Assembly (NCBI GenBank): GCA_028284935.1 | Contig: JANQQQ010000012.1 | Span: forward strand, 372,001 to 436,000 | Direction: 5' to 3' | From: Croceivirga sp. | GTDB taxonomy: Bacteria > Bacteroidota > Bacteroidia > Flavobacteriales > Flavobacteriaceae | Length of the DNA: 64,000 bases | Part shown: positions 52,872 through 61,003 of the stretch, in pieces | Layout: each line of letters starts with the position of its first letter | Numbering within the stretch: position 1 is the first letter of the stretch | Notes under the pieces: generated by a model | The model's input: only the letters and a program-made list of their open reading frames with translations | Told to the model about the DNA's origin: nothing | Database searches by the model: none | Made by a program: the position numbers and the translations under genes

Positions 52872-53435
52872 TTATCCTTTAACGGTATTCAATTTATCGG
52901 CAAAATAGGTCTGTAGTTTCTTAAGCTTTGGGTTGATTATAAATTGACAATAGGGCTGTAACTTATTGTCATTGTAATAATTATGATGGTCCTCTTCTGC
53001 CAAATAAAAGGTTCCCGCCTCTGAAACTGCTGTTACGATGGGATTGGGGAACACCTGTTCTTTTTGCAATAACCTAATATACTGGTCAGTAATTTCCTTT
53101 TGCCCTTCATTGGTATAAAAGACCTCGCTTCGGTACTGGGTGCCCACATCGTTTCCTTGCCTGTTCAAAGTAGTGGGGTCATGGGTAGCAAAAAACACCT
53201 CTAAAAGTTCCTGAAAACTAATAATAGTCGGGTCAAACTCTATTTTGATTCCTTCAGCGTGCCCCGTTCTCCCGGAACAAACCTCGCGATAGGCCGGGTT
53301 TTTGATATGTCCCCCTATATATCCAGGAAGCACGCTATGCACTCCATTGAGTCGTTGAAATACGGCCTCAGTGCACCAAAAACAGCCATTGGCAAAAATG
53401 GCCACTTCTATGTTGTCTTGATTTTGTTTATTCAT
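52872..53435 (-). CDS. msrA: Peptide-methionine (S)-S-oxide reductase
   Basis: 187 residues. The catalytic motif GCFWCTEAVF has nucleophile C18 and C21; GYIGGHIKNPAYREVCSGRTGHAEGIKIEFD and DVGTQYRSEVFY follow. It reduces methionine-S-sulfoxide in proteins, restoring damaged methionine. Length and motifs are typical of MsrA without a fused MsrB. Stand-alone gene. Confidence 0.96.
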   Translation of the reverse strand: MNKQNQDNIEVAIFANGCFWCTEAVFQRLNGVHSVLPGYIGGHIKNPAYREVCSGRTGHAEGIKIEFDPTIISFQELLEVFFATHDPTTLNRQGNDVGTQYRSEVFYTNEGQKEITDQYIRLLQKEQVFPNPIVTAVSEAGTFYLAEEDHHNYYNDNKLQPYCQFIINPKLKKLQTYFADKLNTVKG

Positions 53436-53587
53436 ATAATGTAAAAGTTGAACATTTTATTCAGTTATGCAATAGTGGCATTGCTTTTAACTTTTGATTA
53501 ATAGTCGTTGAAATTAGGGGAACCTTATTGATGCTTTTGTTGTCATCTCAATTGGTAATGCGTACTTTCACGTCGAAGAAAAATGGC

Positions 53588-54247
53588 ATGATACAAGCCA
53601 AAAATATTCATAAATCATACGGGACCCTAGAGGTGCTAAAAGGTGTTGACCTTTTCATTGAAAAGGGGGAAGTAGTTTCCATTGTAGGAGCCTCAGGAGC
53701 AGGAAAAACGACTTTGCTACAAATTTTGGGCACCTTGGATATGGCTACAAATAAAAAAGATAGCTTGGTTGAAATCAATGGTACCAATGTCAACCAACTT
53801 AATGATAAGGATTTGGCCCGATTTAGGAATGAACATATTGGTTTTATTTTTCAATTTCACCAATTGCTCCCAGAATTCACGGCCTTGGAGAATGTGTGCA
53901 TCCCTGCATTCATCAAAAAGACCAATAGAAAGGAAGCGGAAAAACGGGCAAAGGAACTTTTGGGTTTTTTGGGATTGGAAGCAAGACACCAGCATAAGCC
54001 CAATGCTTTATCGGGCGGAGAACAACAACGGGTAGCCGTGGCCCGGTCTTTGATCAATAATCCATCCATTGTTTTAGCCGATGAACCCAGTGGGAATTTG
54101 GATTCTGAAAGTGCTGACAATCTTCACCATCTTTTTTTTAAGCTTCGCGAGGAGTTTGGACAAACCTTTGTCATTGTTACCCACAACCAAGAACTGGCCA
54201 ATATGGCAGATAGAAAATTGACCATGGTCGATGGTGTAATCGTGTAG
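53588..54247 (+). CDS. LolD-like ABC transporter ATP-binding protein
   Basis: 219 residues from the ATG at 53588; in-frame starts from 53528 add 20 unlike residues. Walker [11 protein letters not shown]-loop [10 protein letters not shown], signature LSGGEQQR, Walker [14 protein letters not shown]-loop VTHNQEL. It matches the LolD family, which energises the LolCE complex to release lipoproteins from the inner membrane; the permease is not encoded next to it. Ten bases separate it from the TIGR02757 gene. Confidence 0.9.
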   Translation: MIQAKNIHKSYGTLEVLKGVDLFIEKGEVVSIVGASGAGKTTLLQILGTLDMATNKKDSLVEINGTNVNQLNDKDLARFRNEHIGFIFQFHQLLPEFTALENVCIPAFIKKTNRKEAEKRAKELLGFLGLEARHQHKPNALSGGEQQRVAVARSLINNPSIVLADEPSGNLDSESADNLHHLFFKLREEFGQTFVIVTHNQELANMADRKLTMVDGVIV

Positions 54248-54257
54248 TTCCCTCCCA

Positions 54258-55022
54258 ATGACCAAAGCCGAGCTTAAAGAATTTTTGGACGAAAAGGCGG
54301 AATTCTATGAAAGTCCGTCATTCTTGGAGTCGGACCCCATTCAAATCCCACATCATTTTTCAAAAAAAGAGGACATTGAAATCGCTGCTTTTCTAACGGC
54401 AACCATTGCATGGGGTAACAGAAGGAGCATTATCAACAATGCCACCCGGTTAATGGCCTTAATGGATAATGCCCCATATGATTTCGTTACAAGTCACGGA
54501 GATAAAGATCTGATTCCGCTTGAAAATTTTGTACACCGGACCTTTAATGGGGAAGACCTCATGGTATTTATTAAAGGACTTCAGAATATTTATTTGAACC
54601 GCGGTGGTCTGGAGCAGGTTTTTACAAAATTTCAAGAAAAAAGCACCTTACAACCGGCCATTACCAAATTAAAGGGGCTGTTTTTTGAAATCGAGCATCA
54701 AAGAAGGACACAGAAACACATTTCCAACCCGACCAACGGCTCTGCAGCTAAACGGATGAATATGTTTTTGCGCTGGATGGTAAGGCCCAATGATAAAAAG
54801 GTGGACTTTGGGCTTTGGAAATCCATATCCCCTCATAAGCTCTCTTGTCCTTTGGACGTACATTCCGGAAATGTAGCTCGAAAACTCCAACTGTTACAAC
54901 GAAAGCAAAATGATGCCAAAGCCCTTGTTGAACTGGATAAAAACCTTCGAAGATTAGATAGTAATGACCCGGTCAAGTACGACTTTGCCCTTTTTGGCCT
55001 CGGGGTTTTTGAGCGGTTTTAG
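54258..55022 (+). CDS. TIGR02757/DUF2400 family protein
   Basis: 254 residues. Conserved pattern: PIQIPHHFSKKEDIEIAAFLTATIAWGNRRSIINNATRLM near the N-terminus, GSAAKRMNMFLRWMVRPNDKKVDFGLWK and PLDVHSGNVARKL in the C-terminal half. The family resembles HhH-GPD DNA glycosylase folds, but its reaction is not known. Probably cotranscribed with the LolD-like gene. Confidence 0.85.
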   Translation: MTKAELKEFLDEKAEFYESPSFLESDPIQIPHHFSKKEDIEIAAFLTATIAWGNRRSIINNATRLMALMDNAPYDFVTSHGDKDLIPLENFVHRTFNGEDLMVFIKGLQNIYLNRGGLEQVFTKFQEKSTLQPAITKLKGLFFEIEHQRRTQKHISNPTNGSAAKRMNMFLRWMVRPNDKKVDFGLWKSISPHKLSCPLDVHSGNVARKLQLLQRKQNDAKALVELDKNLRRLDSNDPVKYDFALFGLGVFERF

Positions 55023-55217
55023 AAATCGGAACATAACAAGGTCCATTTCTTAAATTATTTCAGGAAACGACGGTTTTAAGGTATCCAATCCATTGCCCAA
55101 TGAAATTTGAAAAGGATAGTGGGGCGTGTAATAGTTTCAAAATACCGACCTACATGGCTCCCGGTTCAAACGTGCAATATCAGATGGCCCAATTTGAACT
55201 CCCGGCTTCATTCCAAC

Positions 55218-55229
55218 TGATTCAAATCA
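55218..55229 (+). promoter_or_regulatory. CRP/FNR-type box with -7 element 35 bases on (TGATTCAAATCA)
   Basis: TGAT-TCAA-ATCA. The exact -7 element TACTTTTG starts at 55253, 35 bases after the box start, so the box centre is about -42 from the predicted transcript start (about 55266). This is class II CRP/FNR activation geometry. It controls the gene at 55277, whose leader would be about 10 bases. Confidence 0.75.
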
Positions 55230-55276
55230 TTATATAGTCCTAAGCCACTACCTACTTTTGAATTCAATTCTTTAAC

Positions 55277-56068
55277 ATGGCGGCAATTATCACCACTAGC
55301 TTATTTGTTGCAATTTTTGCCCTGTTTTATGGTCACTATCATTTTTACCATTCTGTTGAAAAAGACAAAGACCAACTTTTTAATAAGAACGGTAATACGG
55401 AAAGACCAGTTGTACAGCAAGATTTAAGGGATTTGCCCCAACTTTTGGTGGACTACTTAAAGAAAGTCGGTGTTGAAGGAATATGTAGTGACTGTCATCT
55501 AACCTTTAAACAGCGGGGTCGAATACGAAAAAATGCCAGTAGCAAATGGATGGATTTTTCCGCAAAACAGTTGATGTCCGCAGTACCGATAGGTTTTATC
55601 TGGGCAGCCAAATCCTTCCCATTGTTCGTCAAGGATAGATCCATTATGGGAATTGGGGAAACCAATGTTTCCCTATTCGGACTGCTGTCCATAGGAAAAA
55701 AGCAATCCCATAAAATCCATGAGAGCGCCCTCAATAGGTGTTTGGCTGAGCTTCCCTTGTACCCCATAGCCTTTTTGAACAAGGCCATTACATGGAAAGT
55801 TTTGAATGAAAATTCGTTAAAAGCAAACCTAATCGTTGACAATACAAAAGCGAAAGGTGTTTTCTACTTTAACGAGAATGGCTTGATAGAACGTTTTGAG
55901 TCAGAACGCTACCGTGGAGAAGTTTTGGATGAATTTGTAGGGAAATTTGGAGATTATGAAGTCCTCTCAGATTTATACGTACCTACAAAGATGAAGGCCC
56001 TATGGAAATTGAAGGAAGGCGATTTTGAATATTTTAATTGCGAAATCATGGATTATAGGATAGACTGA
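55277..56068 (+). CDS. DUF6544-like protein of unknown function
   Basis: 263 residues. An N-terminal hydrophobic segment (AAIITTSLFVAIFALFYGHYHF) probably anchors it in the membrane. It continues with LPQLLVDYLKKVGV, a CSDC pair (VEGICSDCHLTFKQRG), KWMDFSAKQLMSAVPIGFIWAAKS and LAELPLYPIAFLNKAITWKV; the latter layout resembles the DUF6544 family. Function unknown. It is the first gene of the stress cluster, has its own CRP/FNR-type promoter and converges with the 70-residue gene at 56081. Confidence 0.6.
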   Translation: MAAIITTSLFVAIFALFYGHYHFYHSVEKDKDQLFNKNGNTERPVVQQDLRDLPQLLVDYLKKVGVEGICSDCHLTFKQRGRIRKNASSKWMDFSAKQLMSAVPIGFIWAAKSFPLFVKDRSIMGIGETNVSLFGLLSIGKKQSHKIHESALNRCLAELPLYPIAFLNKAITWKVLNENSLKANLIVDNTKAKGVFYFNENGLIERFESERYRGEVLDEFVGKFGDYEVLSDLYVPTKMKALWKLKEGDFEYFNCEIMDYRID

Positions 56069-56080
56069 CTTCGAACAGAA

Positions 56081-56293
56081 CTAGAGATAACAATATTTGA
56101 ATCCTATTTTGTCCATCTCGGTTATTGCACTATCCAAATCTCGAAAAGACCCGTAATCAAATCCAAATGTTTTGCTGCCCAAATCAATCTGGACATTTTG
56201 GATAAATCCTATCGAATTGAACCGTTCAATTATTTCTTTCTGGGTAAGGGAACAGTCTTCCAAGTTTAAAACCCTAAAATAAATACGTAGCAT
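56081..56293 (-). CDS. Small protein with ferredoxin-like (beta-alpha-beta) fold pattern
   Basis: 70 residues: MLRIYFRVLNLEDCSLTQ, then an amphipathic helix (KEIIERFNSIGF), strands (IQNVQIDLGSKTFGFDYG) and a second helix (DLDSAITEMDKIGF), matching a small beta-alpha-beta-beta-alpha fold like HMA or ACT-type domains. The paired CxxC of HMA proteins is absent. Unknown family. A CRP/FNR-type box upstream in the matching orientation supports it as a real gene. Confidence 0.6.
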   Translation of the reverse strand: MLRIYFRVLNLEDCSLTQKEIIERFNSIGFIQNVQIDLGSKTFGFDYGSFRDLDSAITEMDKIGFKYCYL

Positions 56294-56353
56294 TGCTGTG
56301 GCATTCTAAAATTTTCAAGTACTAATGTTAACTACCCCGGTCCGCATTAGAAA

Positions 56354-56365
56354 TGATTTGAATCA
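56354..56365 (-). promoter_or_regulatory. CRP/FNR-type box (TGATTTGAATCA), probably serving the 70-residue gene
   Basis: Identical in sequence to the box at 56514. Read on the minus strand a weak -7 candidate (TAACATTA) begins 35 bases from the box start, at 56330-56323, and the ATG is at 56293. No matching -7 is present on the + strand. Confidence 0.55.
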
Positions 56366-56513
56366 ATTTGAATTAGATAATTCTAAAAAACAGAGTTAAC
56401 AAAACTGCCCAGGATAAAATTTATTGGTTAGTATTATTTGTTTGAGTTGAACTTCTTCAAAAGAAAAGTTCATGCTACACATGAATTTGTGTGTCGCGAA
56501 AATGCTTTCTTCA

Positions 56514-56525
56514 TGATTTGAATCA
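56514..56525 (+). promoter_or_regulatory. CRP/FNR-type box with exact -7 element 35 bases on (TGATTTGAATCA)
   Basis: The box is followed by TAATTTTG at 56549-56556, an exact -7 match starting 35 bases after the box start, and the ATG of the universal stress gene at 56576. Same geometry as the box at 55218. Confidence 0.8.
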
Positions 56526-56575
56526 TTTTAACACATGTATGTTGATCGTAATTTTGTTTTATTAAATGGAATGCC

Positions 56576-57454
56576 ATGAAAACAATACTCTACGCAACGG
56601 ATTGTTCGCCGAATTCGGGATTGGCATTGAAATATGCCTACCGCTTGAGTTCCAATATGAAAGCCAAGTTACACGTGCTTCATGTTTATGAACTTGAAGC
56701 TTTTGTGACGGCAACCGTTAGAAGGCACAGCCAGTTGGAACTCAATTTTGCAGAAGAGCAGCGTCTGCTACTCGAGGAATACTGTGAAAAGCAGTTGGAA
56801 CACGAACACACCAAAAGTGATGTGGAACTGATTGTCGATGAAAGCAGCTCCATAACCAAAAGTATTTTGAACGCTTCCAATAGGATTGATGCTGATTTGG
56901 TAGTTGTTGGCATCAAGAATTACCAGTCGCTAAGGAGCTATTTTTCTGAGAATATAGCCAACAAGTTGCTTTACATGATTGAAGTTCCTTTGCTATTGTT
57001 GCCTCCCGAAGTGTATTTTCATGGGTTGTCCACCTTGGTGTATGCAACGGATTTTGAAAAGGCCGATATATTGGCCATAAAGGAATTGGTAGCATTTGCG
57101 AAACCATATGGAGCGTTGATAAAAGTTGTTCATGTTCCAAGAAAAAAGGAAACCCATGTTGAAAGAAAAATGAACACCTTTGAGAGAGAGGTTAGGGAAT
57201 CTTTCTTTTATCCAGAATTGGTCTTCTGTAACAAAGTATCCGAAGATGTTGAAACAGGGATCAAACAGTGTATTAAGGAAGAGTTGCCAGAAATGCTGGT
57301 GATGTTGGAACGCGGGCATGGTTTTTGGCTCGATCGGCTTTTCCAGAAAGACATGGTGGAAGTCATGGAAGGCGAGGTATCCATTCCGTTGTTGGTTTAT
57401 AACAAAAAAAACAAGCACCTGAGTATAACCGAAGAGGTATATAGTGCTTCTTGA
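56576..57454 (+). CDS. Two-domain universal stress protein
   Basis: 292 residues, two UspA-like domains (about 1-145 and 146-280). The first begins MKTILYATDCSPNSGLALKYAYRL and ends DADLVVVGIKNYQSLRSYFSENIANKLLYMIEVPLLLLPPE; the second begins LVYATDFEKADILAIKELVAFAKP. The usual ATP-binding run Gly-x2-Gly-x9-Gly-Ser/Thr is not preserved in either domain (VVGIKNYQSLRSYFSEN; LERGHGFWLDRLFQKD), so it may belong to the non-ATP-binding type or use a different ligand. Universal stress proteins support survival under hypoxia, starvation and stress. Driven by a CRP/FNR-type promoter. Confidence 0.88.
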   Translation: MKTILYATDCSPNSGLALKYAYRLSSNMKAKLHVLHVYELEAFVTATVRRHSQLELNFAEEQRLLLEEYCEKQLEHEHTKSDVELIVDESSSITKSILNASNRIDADLVVVGIKNYQSLRSYFSENIANKLLYMIEVPLLLLPPEVYFHGLSTLVYATDFEKADILAIKELVAFAKPYGALIKVVHVPRKKETHVERKMNTFEREVRESFFYPELVFCNKVSEDVETGIKQCIKEELPEMLVMLERGHGFWLDRLFQKDMVEVMEGEVSIPLLVYNKKNKHLSITEEVYSAS

Positions 57455-57740
57455 ATTGTGAAGGTCTAATCCATGTACATTTTTACTTAGACGGCTTTGT
57501 CATAGGCATGTAGTCAAAATCTTTGATGTAATTGGCAAAGCCACTGTTTTACATGAAATTAGGAAAACATGATTTCTTCAATCTTCAATTTTTGATGTCC
57601 CAAAAGGTTCAATTATCTCACTGGATTCCATCATTGGCTTATTGGTTTACTCCCTATTTCCAAATCATGGACAATGATGCTTAATTTTCATGGAAGTATC
57701 TTCAAAAAAAACAGTTCGAATACATTTTACATTTTCGCCA

Positions 57741-59162
57741 TTACAGCATGGTAGTTGGGGTCACATATTCTGAGATATCAAATTTGCCAGAGGCCTTCAT
57801 GTCCTTAAAGCCCCCTTTTACATCAATAAGGTTTTCATAACCTATGGCCCTAAGAATGGAGATAAAAACCATGGAACGGTACCCACTCCTGCAATGCACA
57901 TAATAAATCTTTCTCTTATCGATTTCGGAAAGCTTGTCTTTATAATAATCCAAGGGCAGGTTAATGGCATGCAGCACATGCTCAGTATTGTACTCACTTT
58001 CTCTTCTCACGTCCAATATATCCACATGTTTTTCTTCCATGATGGAAGCCAGTTTTTCAGGACGAACCGACTTTACGGTATACAGTTGGTTGCCGTTGTT
58101 TTCCCAAGCTTTTACACCTCCTTTTAAATATCCTAGGGCATTGTCAAATCCTATCCTTGCCAAACGCGTGGCCACTTCTTCCTCCTTACCTTCTTCAGCC
58201 ACAATCAGTATGGGGGTTTTTACATCCACTATCGTGGTGCCCACCCAATTGGCGAAGCTTCCATCCAGTCCAATGTTGTAGGAATTGGGAATATAGCCCC
58301 AAGCAAATTTTTGGGCATCCCTGGTGTCCAGGATAATGGCATTGGTTTCTTCTAAAGCGGTAGCGAACGCCGTTGCACTCAAAGGGTTCGTGCCTTTCCG
58401 TATCACATCATCTATTTTTTCATACCCTTGGATGTTCAACAGCACATTTTGTGGAAAATATCCTGGAGGTGGTGTTAAACCGGTTAAAATTCGGTCAATG
58501 AATTCCTTTTTGGTCAATGTGGAATCTAACGCATAATTCGTCTTTTTTTGATTACCAAGCGTATCCGTAGTTTCGTTGCTCATCATCTTGCCACAGGCAC
58601 TTCCCGCTCCATGCCCAGGGTAAACGATAACATCATCGGGCAAGGGTATTATTTTATGCCGTAAGGAATCAAAAAGGTGTCCCGCCAATTTTTCCTGGGT
58701 CAGTTCGGCAATTACTTTCTGCGCCAAATCGGGTCGGCCCACATCTCCAATGAATAAAGTGTCTCCTGAAAACAACGAAGTCTCCTTTCCGTTTTCATCC
58801 AATAAAAGATAGCAACTGCTTTCCATGGTATGCCCAGGAGTATGGAGAAGTCTAATAACTACATTCCCTAATTTGAACTCTTGGCCATCTTTGGCAGAAA
58901 TAAAATCAAATCCTGTCTCCATTTCCGTTGGTCCGTAAATGATTTTTGCCCCTGTTTTTTTGGCCAAGTCCATATGTCCGGAGACAAAATCCGCATGAAA
59001 ATGGGTCTCAAAAACGTATTTGATCTTGGCATTGCGTTCTTTGGCCATTTCAATGTACGGCGCAACTTCACGCAGGGGGTCTATAATGGCAGCCTCACCA
59101 TTACTCTCGATATAATAGGCCCCATGGGCCAAGCACCCTGTATAGATTTGTTCTACTCTCAT
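57741..59162 (-). CDS. MBL-fold persulfide dioxygenase-like protein with two rhodanese domains
   Basis: 473 residues. Metallo-beta-lactamase domain (1-235): THFHADFVSGH with H54, H56, D58 and H63, then LLHTPGHTMES and LFSGDTLFIGDVGRPDL, the pattern of ETHE1/CstB-type persulfide dioxygenases. Rhodanese 1 (about 265-360) has ILIVAEEGKEEE where the active-site loop should be, without cysteine, so it is inactive. Rhodanese 2 (about 370-460) has the active cysteine C424 in YVHCRSGYRS. It would oxidise glutathione or protein persulfides to sulfite and transfer sulfur. It reads away from the stress cluster but has a CRP/FNR-type box upstream (59257-59268). Confidence 0.88.
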   Translation of the reverse strand: MRVEQIYTGCLAHGAYYIESNGEAAIIDPLREVAPYIEMAKERNAKIKYVFETHFHADFVSGHMDLAKKTGAKIIYGPTEMETGFDFISAKDGQEFKLGNVVIRLLHTPGHTMESSCYLLLDENGKETSLFSGDTLFIGDVGRPDLAQKVIAELTQEKLAGHLFDSLRHKIIPLPDDVIVYPGHGAGSACGKMMSNETTDTLGNQKKTNYALDSTLTKKEFIDRILTGLTPPPGYFPQNVLLNIQGYEKIDDVIRKGTNPLSATAFATALEETNAIILDTRDAQKFAWGYIPNSYNIGLDGSFANWVGTTIVDVKTPILIVAEEGKEEEVATRLARIGFDNALGYLKGGVKAWENNGNQLYTVKSVRPEKLASIMEEKHVDILDVRRESEYNTEHVLHAINLPLDYYKDKLSEIDKRKIYYVHCRSGYRSMVFISILRAIGYENLIDVKGGFKDMKASGKFDISEYVTPTTML

Positions 59163-59256
59163 CGTTCATGATTTAAATTGCCCTAAATAATTGAATACAC
59201 ATTTAGTATGCAGTAACAATGGTTACAAACCTCTTAAAGTCGTATTGAAAAAAAGA

Positions 59257-59268
59257 TGATATTCATCA
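59257..59268 (-). promoter_or_regulatory. CRP/FNR-type box (TGATATTCATCA) for the MBL-rhodanese gene
   Basis: Core TGAT-N4-ATCA. On the minus strand a -7-like GAGGTTTG (one mismatch to TAnnTTTG) begins 35 bases from the box start, at 59233-59226. The ATG is at 59162, giving a leader of about 58 bases. Confidence 0.6.
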
Positions 59269-59328
59269 GTAAAGTAAAAGTAAGAATATACCCAGTTGGC
59301 CTAGTAATCTCCCTTAATTGGACGAAAA

Positions 59329-59340
59329 TGACCTAGGTCA
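59329..59340 (+). promoter_or_regulatory. CRP/FNR-type box (TGACCTAGGTCA) for the HPF-like gene
   Basis: A perfect 12-base palindrome of the TGAC-N4-GTCA variant. A -7-like TACTTTCA begins exactly 35 bases after the box start (59364). The ATG is at 59387, so the leader is about 10 bases. Confidence 0.6.
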
Positions 59341-59386
59341 TGGCGTAGGTTTGATGCAGCTTCTACTTTCATCCAAAATCTATATT

Positions 59387-59713
59387 ATGACCATAGACAT
59401 TAAATATGAACACATACCAAAGAGTCAAGATTCATATGGTATTATGATGGACGGAATGGAGGAATTATCCAAGAAATACCCCTTTCTTCAAAGGGCCGAT
59501 GTGATATTCCATTTGGCGAGCGATTTTGGACAGATTCAGAGAAAGTGCACGATATGCCTCTATGTAAATAAAAAAATCCTTCATGCCTGGTCAATAAATG
59601 AAAGTCTTGAAAAGGCAGCTCAAGCGGCATTGGACAACGCGGGAGTTCAATTGGCTAAACAAAGACCGGCCAAGCGTAACAGCAATTATGAAGAAAATAT
59701 TAGTTCCTATTGA
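59387..59713 (+). CDS. HPF/RaiA-like ribosome-associated protein
   Basis: 108 residues from the ATG at 59387; an upstream in-frame start at 59318 would lie before the promoter. The pattern ADVIFHLAS, CTICLYVNKKILHAWSINESLEKAAQAALDNAGVQLAKQRPAK resembles the S30AE/HPF fold (alternating beta strands and helices, basic C-terminus), whose members bind the 30S subunit and hold ribosomes in an inactive state. The match is moderate. It overlaps the start of the broken usp gene by 26 bases and has its own CRP/FNR-type promoter. Confidence 0.6.
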   Translation: MTIDIKYEHIPKSQDSYGIMMDGMEELSKKYPFLQRADVIFHLASDFGQIQRKCTICLYVNKKILHAWSINESLEKAAQAALDNAGVQLAKQRPAKRNSNYEENISSY

Positions 59714-60521
59714 TTTTTCCGTGCATTCCAAAATGCCCTTGAAGTAGCCAGCATTTTGTCCAAGGGATTTGATGCACAACTTATTCTTTTCCATATGGTT
59801 GGAATTTCTGAATCCGTGCTATCAAAATCTGAGCTGGAGGAGCAAGAGGAGGCCAAATATTATCTGAAATTGGCAAGAAAGAGATTGTCCTCTTTTATTG
59901 ACCAGCCCTATCTTAAGGGTTTGACCATTACAACCGTCATTCAAAACCTAAAGGATTTTAGTGAAATTGCGGAAATGGCGAAAGAGAAGGAAGTGGATTT
60001 GATTGTTATGGAGTCTTATGGCGCAAGCAGTGTAACGTCTTTTTTTGTAGGTTCCAATACCGAAAAAGTGGTTCGTACCTCCACTATTCCGGTTCTGGTC
60101 ACAAAGGAAAGAAGGAGCTCTTTTAAAAATTGATCACATGTTACTCGCAACCGACCTTGAAAAAGAGGGCGCTGTAGCGTATCATAGGGTAGCTGACTTC
60201 GCAGAAAAAATGCAAGCAAAATTGACCTTGGTTTACATCAACACCATTGGCGCAACGTTTCGAAGTAATCCATAAATACTTGAAAAGGTAGAAACATTTC
60301 ACAAGACTATTGGAGCTAAAGTTCCTATTGAAATCTATAATGATTACTCTATAGAAGAAGGTATTTATAACTTTGCTCAAACCATGAATATTGATTTGGT
60401 AACCGTACTGACACACGGTAGAAAGGGCTTGGCACACTTTTTTTTGGGAAGTATAAGTGAGAGTTTGGTGAATACGGCAAAACTTCCAGTACTCACCTTA
60501 AAAATCCAATCAGTTGAATAG
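59688..60521 (+). pseudogene. Universal stress protein gene broken by two frameshifts and one stop
   Basis: The ATG at 59688 opens MKKILVPIDFSVHS, the standard UspA start. Reading stops soon after; restoring one A in the A-run at 59730-59733 continues as NALEVASILSKGFDAQLILFHM and so on to 60133. Removing one A from the A-run at 60125-60129 would join the first domain (VLVTKERRSSFK) to a second domain starting MLLATDLEKEG at 60138. An in-frame TAA at 60273 then interrupts the second domain, which otherwise continues ILEKVETFHKT to a stop at 60521. Taken together a normal two-domain protein of about 277 residues is disrupted three times. The intact flanking domain sequence suggests recent loss. 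Confidence 0.75.
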
Positions 60522-60917
60522 TAGAAGTTGTAGCTTTCCCAGTACGATAAGCTCTGATTTATTGCTCCCGGCAAAGGCCCCGGCAATAGAACGGGCAGTG
60601 GTCATGGTCAAGTTCTTTACCTCTTCATTGAACAACTTTTGGTAGTCATTAAAAAATTCTTCAAATGCTTCATAGCATTCTTCGCTATTCTTTTCATTTT
60701 CCAATAACCAATCGAAAACAGTCTCAATTTGAAAGGCGGCATCTGTACCGTACTCATCCACAATGTCATCAAGTTGCAACCAATGTTCACGTACTACCGC
60801 TTTTAAACGATCAATTTCCTTGATGTGAACACTATGATCTGCTATGGCCACTGCATAAAATAGCTTTCCCAAATTTTGATAGAATTCCTTACCTATTTTG
60901 TCCTTTGCATCTAACAT
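60510..60917 (-). CDS. TerB-like uncharacterised acidic helical protein
   Basis: 135 residues, all-helical prediction, acidic (EYGTDAAFQIETVFDWLLENEKNSEECYEAFEEFF). The segment GKLFYAVAIADHSVHIKEIDRLKAVVREHW resembles the DG-rich helix turn of TerB-like proteins, so a TerB-like fold is possible, but the match is limited. Function unknown. It has a CRP/FNR-type box upstream (60970-60981) and overlaps the end of the broken usp gene by 12 bases. Confidence 0.55.
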   Translation of the reverse strand: MLDAKDKIGKEFYQNLGKLFYAVAIADHSVHIKEIDRLKAVVREHWLQLDDIVDEYGTDAAFQIETVFDWLLENEKNSEECYEAFEEFFNDYQKLFNEEVKNLTMTTARSIAGAFAGSNKSELIVLGKLQLLLFN

Positions 60918-60969
60918 TTTCTTACCTTTTTAACAGGATTAATGTAGTAAGATGGATGCTTTCTTAATA

Positions 60970-60981
60970 TGACGGATGTCA
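60970..60981 (-). promoter_or_regulatory. CRP/FNR-type box (TGACGGATGTCA) between the TerB-like gene and the kinase gene
   Basis: TGAC-N4-GTCA. On the minus strand a -7-like TACATTAA begins exactly 35 bases from the box start (60946-60939), with the ATG at 60917. On the + strand the same box overlaps the -33 area of a -7-like TAACCTTG (60992-60999) before the kinase start at 61004, so it could activate one gene and repress the other. Confidence 0.6.
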
Positions 60982-61003
60982 TAAATATGCATAACCTTGA
61001 TGT

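Noticed and set aside
57455-57740. 286-base gap that might hold a small RNA or gene
   Set aside because: No good reading frame, promoter or hairpin with T-run was found; treated as spacer.
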